47,186 bases of DNA from Alphaproteobacteria bacterium (GTDB lineage: Bacteria; Pseudomonadota; Alphaproteobacteria; DSM-16000; Inquilinaceae). Positions 44,930 through 47,186 of this stretch are shown piece by piece (the stretch's first letter is position 1; each line of letters begins with the position of its first letter). Where the stretch lies: the NCBI GenBank assembly GCA_028277405.1, contig JANQGH010000040.1, positions 1 to 47,186 of the forward strand, given 5' to 3'. The notes below the pieces were generated by a model that was not told the DNA's origin, did no database searches, and worked only from the letters and a program-made list of their open reading frames with translations. The position numbers and the translations under genes are program-made.

Positions 44930-47112
44930 TGCGTACACCGGACACCGACGAAACACCTCAGGCGGAACCAGATCTTGCCGAGGTGGTTTTGGCGGCGCGC
45001 AACGTGTCGAAGTCGTTTGACGCCGTGCATGCGCTCAAAGGTGTCAACTTCGATGTTCATCGTGGGCAGGTGACGACCCTGTTCGGGGAGAACGGGGCCG
45101 GCAAATCCACCTTGGTGAAGATCCTGTCCGGCGTGCATGCGCCGTCCAGCGGCGAACTTATCCTCGATGGCAAGGCCGTTGAAATCGCCTCGACCGTTGC
45201 GGCCCGCGATCTCGGCATCACGATTATCCACCAGGAACTCAGCCTCGCGCCCAACATGACGGTCCGAGACAACATTTTTCTCGGCCGAGAGATCAGAGGG
45301 GCGACGGGCGTCAATTATGCGGAGGAGGAACGCCAGACGCGCGAGCTGATGCGCGAGTTGGAGGAAGAGATAGATCCGCTGACCTTGGTGGAAGACCTGC
45401 GCCTGGGGCAGCAGCAGATCGTCGAAATCGCGCGCGCCCTTTCGGTGAATTCTCGCATCCTCATCATGGACGAGCCGACCTCCGCGCTCTCGGCATCGGA
45501 GGTCGAAATCCTGTTCAAGGTGATTGGCGACCTTAAGGCGAGGGGCGTGTCGATCGTCTACATCTCGCACCATCTCGAAGAGGCGCTGGAAATCACCGAC
45601 CACGCCGTGGTCTTGCGCGACGGCAACATGACCGCTTTCGCGCCCCGCAGCGAAATCGATCTTGAGTGGATTGTCAGAAACATGGTGGGGGAGAACTTTG
45701 ATCTCGGTTCTCCGCCGGAAGGCTACGCGTTCGGAGAGACCGCCCTGTCGATCGACAATCTGATCGTGCCCATCGCCGGCGGGGCGCAAGACGATGTCGA
45801 CGATCGCGTGTCGCTCGATATTCGCGCAGGTGAAATCGTTTGCATCTACGGCCTCATGGGGGCAGGGCGCACCGAACTTCTGGAGTGTGTTGCGGGGCGC
45901 CTGCCGACACCGGGTGGCCGGGTCCTTCTTAAGGGCGAAGACGTCACCGGGCTCAGGATCGCTGAACGTATCAGTCGGGGACTGGTCCTGACGCCAGAGG
46001 ATCGGCAGCGGGACGGTCTCGTCCAGACCATGTCGGTCGGACAAAATCTCTCGTTGGCGAGCATTGGGGAATTCGTCCGGCGGCTCTTGGTTTCGCGGCA
46101 GGCCGAGAGGCAAATCGTCGACCGGGCCATCCAATCGGTCACGATCAAAACCGATAGCGGCGATGCACCCATCGGGTCACTCTCCGGCGGCAACCAGCAG
46201 AAGGTCGTCATCGGCAAGATGCTGGCGACCCGGCCGGACGTCGTCATGCTGGACGAGCCCAGCCGCGGCATCGACGTAGGGGCCAAGGCCGAGATCTTTG
46301 GGCTGCTTGCGCAAGGCGCCAGGAACGGGCTTGCGGTCCTCTACACCACCTCGGAGGTGGGCGAGTGTCTTTCGATCGCCCATCGCATCGTCGTCATGCA
46401 CAAGGGCAAGATCTCCGCGATCTTCGGGCCAGACGCGACCAAGGAACAGATCATGGCCGCCTCTGGCGAGGTGAATCTCGGCCAGAAGCTCAAGACCGGA
46501 TACGGCCTCGGCTACTGCCACATTGTCGAAGACGCTCATCATGACGATCCGCCGTCCGGGCCGCTGGGTGCGGCCGGGGGCGCGTTTCTGTCGCATGAGA
46601 TTGCCGCGAACCCTGGGCAAGTCATCGGCGCGGGCCAGGGCAGTACTCTTGCGGCTGCCATTCAATATGCCAAGACCGACCGGGCCGAAGGCGTCACGAT
46701 GGTTTCGGTCATGGGCGGGCCCACCCCAGACGAGCGCGCCCACAACGCCGACTTGATCGTTGCCGAGATTGGAGCGGTCGGTGCCACCGCCGAACTCGTC
46801 GCCGTGGGCCTTATGACCCAGGGCGAGATGGATGAGGTCCGTCAGGCAGGCGCCAAGGGCGAGATCCTGGGGCATTTCTTCGATGCAGAAGGATTCCCGA
46901 TTGAAACCGACGCCACACGCAGGATCGCCAAGCCGCCGCTGGACGACCTGCGAAGTCGACGGATCGTCGCTGTTGCCGGTGCGGCGGCCGGGGCGATTGC
47001 GGTCGGAGCGGTGCTTGAGAGCCGGCTTTTGAACGGACTGATCATCGACGAAGCGACCGCACTTGAGATTGTGGAAACCCAAGAATCCAAGACGCCGCGT
47101 CAGGAGCATTGA
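44929..47112 (+). CDS. sugar ABC importer double ATPase (RbsA type) fused to SorC-like sugar-sensor domain
   Basis: A 727-residue protein from GTG 44929. Domain 1 (about 20-255) has GENGAGKST (53-61), RLGQQQIVEIARAL and ILIMDEPTSAL. Domain 2 (about 270-510) has the degenerate GLMGAGRTELL (308-318), LSGGNQQKVVIG and VVMLDEPSRGIDV. These are the RbsA/XylG pattern, and normal members end near residue 510. Here about 200 extra residues follow. Residues 545-714 match the SorC ligand domain and parallel EryD of this locus: GQVIGAGQGSTLAAAI, MVSVMGGPTP, AELVAVGLMTQGEM, GEILGHFFDAEGFPIET and IVAVAGAAAGAIAVGAVL. Two segments present in EryD (about 40 and 15 residues) are missing. No helix-turn-helix is present. 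I infer an import ATPase whose activity responds to cytoplasmic sugar phosphate. Confidence 0.9.
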   Translation: MRTPDTDETPQAEPDLAEVVLAARNVSKSFDAVHALKGVNFDVHRGQVTTLFGENGAGKSTLVKILSGVHAPSSGELILDGKAVEIASTVAARDLGITIIHQELSLAPNMTVRDNIFLGREIRGATGVNYAEEERQTRELMRELEEEIDPLTLVEDLRLGQQQIVEIARALSVNSRILIMDEPTSALSASEVEILFKVIGDLKARGVSIVYISHHLEEALEITDHAVVLRDGNMTAFAPRSEIDLEWIVRNMVGENFDLGSPPEGYAFGETALSIDNLIVPIAGGAQDDVDDRVSLDIRAGEIVCIYGLMGAGRTELLECVAGRLPTPGGRVLLKGEDVTGLRIAERISRGLVLTPEDRQRDGLVQTMSVGQNLSLASIGEFVRRLLVSRQAERQIVDRAIQSVTIKTDSGDAPIGSLSGGNQQKVVIGKMLATRPDVVMLDEPSRGIDVGAKAEIFGLLAQGARNGLAVLYTTSEVGECLSIAHRIVVMHKGKISAIFGPDATKEQIMAASGEVNLGQKLKTGYGLGYCHIVEDAHHDDPPSGPLGAAGGAFLSHEIAANPGQVIGAGQGSTLAAAIQYAKTDRAEGVTMVSVMGGPTPDERAHNADLIVAEIGAVGATAELVAVGLMTQGEMDEVRQAGAKGEILGHFFDAEGFPIETDATRRIAKPPLDDLRSRRIVAVAGAAAGAIAVGAVLESRLLNGLIIDEATALEIVETQESKTPRQEH

Positions 47113-47128
47113 TGGAGGGGCTCGACAG

Positions 47129-47186
47129 GTGAGTGACATTTCAAGAGACGGCGGCGGTGCCACGACCGGGGTTCCCGCGCCTGTCT
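47129..47186 (+). CDS. start of next gene, probable sugar ABC permease (cut by window edge)
   Basis: An open frame from GTG 47129 (reads VSDISRDGGGATTGVPAPV) runs to the edge with GGAGGGG upstream. Position after the ATPase suggests the RbsC-type permease, but too little is visible to identify it. Confidence 0.45.
   Translation, partial: MSDISRDGGGATTGVPAPV

Noticed and set aside
1..47186. CRISPR array or prophage
   Set aside because: No regularly spaced repeats, cas genes or phage structural genes were seen anywhere in the window.

Overview
The window is high-GC DNA, most likely from an alphaproteobacterium. The evidence is the order thrS-infC-rpmI-rplT-pheS-pheT, tRNA genes that encode their CCA ends, small families typical of that class (DUF6165, DUF4864, DUF2291), and a rhizobial/Brucella-type erythritol locus (eryABCD plus eryH and eryI). 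I cannot place it to genus.

Region A (1-8,000) is an NHLM-type (nitrile-hydratase-leader microcin) peptide export cluster. Two nearly identical tandem precursor genes (the first cut by the window edge) are followed by an overlapping HlyD-type adaptor, a C39-peptidase ABC transporter and a second ABC transporter. A convergent gene encodes a peptide with a different, classical double-glycine leader, and a third NHLP precursor lies downstream. No modification enzyme is inside the window. The two tandem precursors have cores of only 11-12 residues sharing Y-[RL]-YDRVP.

Region B (8,260-20,006) is core genome bounded by tRNA-Arg(ACG) and tRNA-Ser(GGA). Both tRNA 3' ends point outward toward accessory DNA. 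It holds a DUF4864 protein, gpt, pheST, rplT-rpmI, infC (with an ATA start codon), thrS, a DUF6165 protein, an ABHD10-like hydrolase and a small membrane protein. Three tandem paralogous secreted proteins of unknown family sit between infC and rpmI.

Region C (20,015-33,700) begins with a transposase remnant beside tRNA-Ser. It carries a GntR/FCD regulator and a minus-strand import and catabolism cluster: Dpp/Opp permeases, a fused double ATPase, a GMC oxidoreductase, two SDRs, two paralogous Lys-type amidohydrolases, a family-5 binding protein and a PuuE-like deacetylase. Many of these genes overlap by four bases. ATAC-n-GTAT-like dyads recur at its promoters. The substrate is unknown; a small amide or peptide conjugate is my inference.

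Region D (33,950-47,186) is a tetritol/polyol locus. The minus-strand operon runs eryA-eryB-eryC-eryD-eryH-eryI, then a second FGGY kinase and a second GlpD-like dehydrogenase, and ends in a decayed dhaK. Together EryA, B, C, H and I would convert erythritol to D-erythrose 4-phosphate. Divergently, a DUF2291 gene is coupled to an RbsA-like double ATPase that carries a C-terminal SorC-type sugar-sensor domain resembling the locus regulator EryD. This fusion is the most unusual object in the window. The start of a further gene, probably the permease, runs off the right edge.
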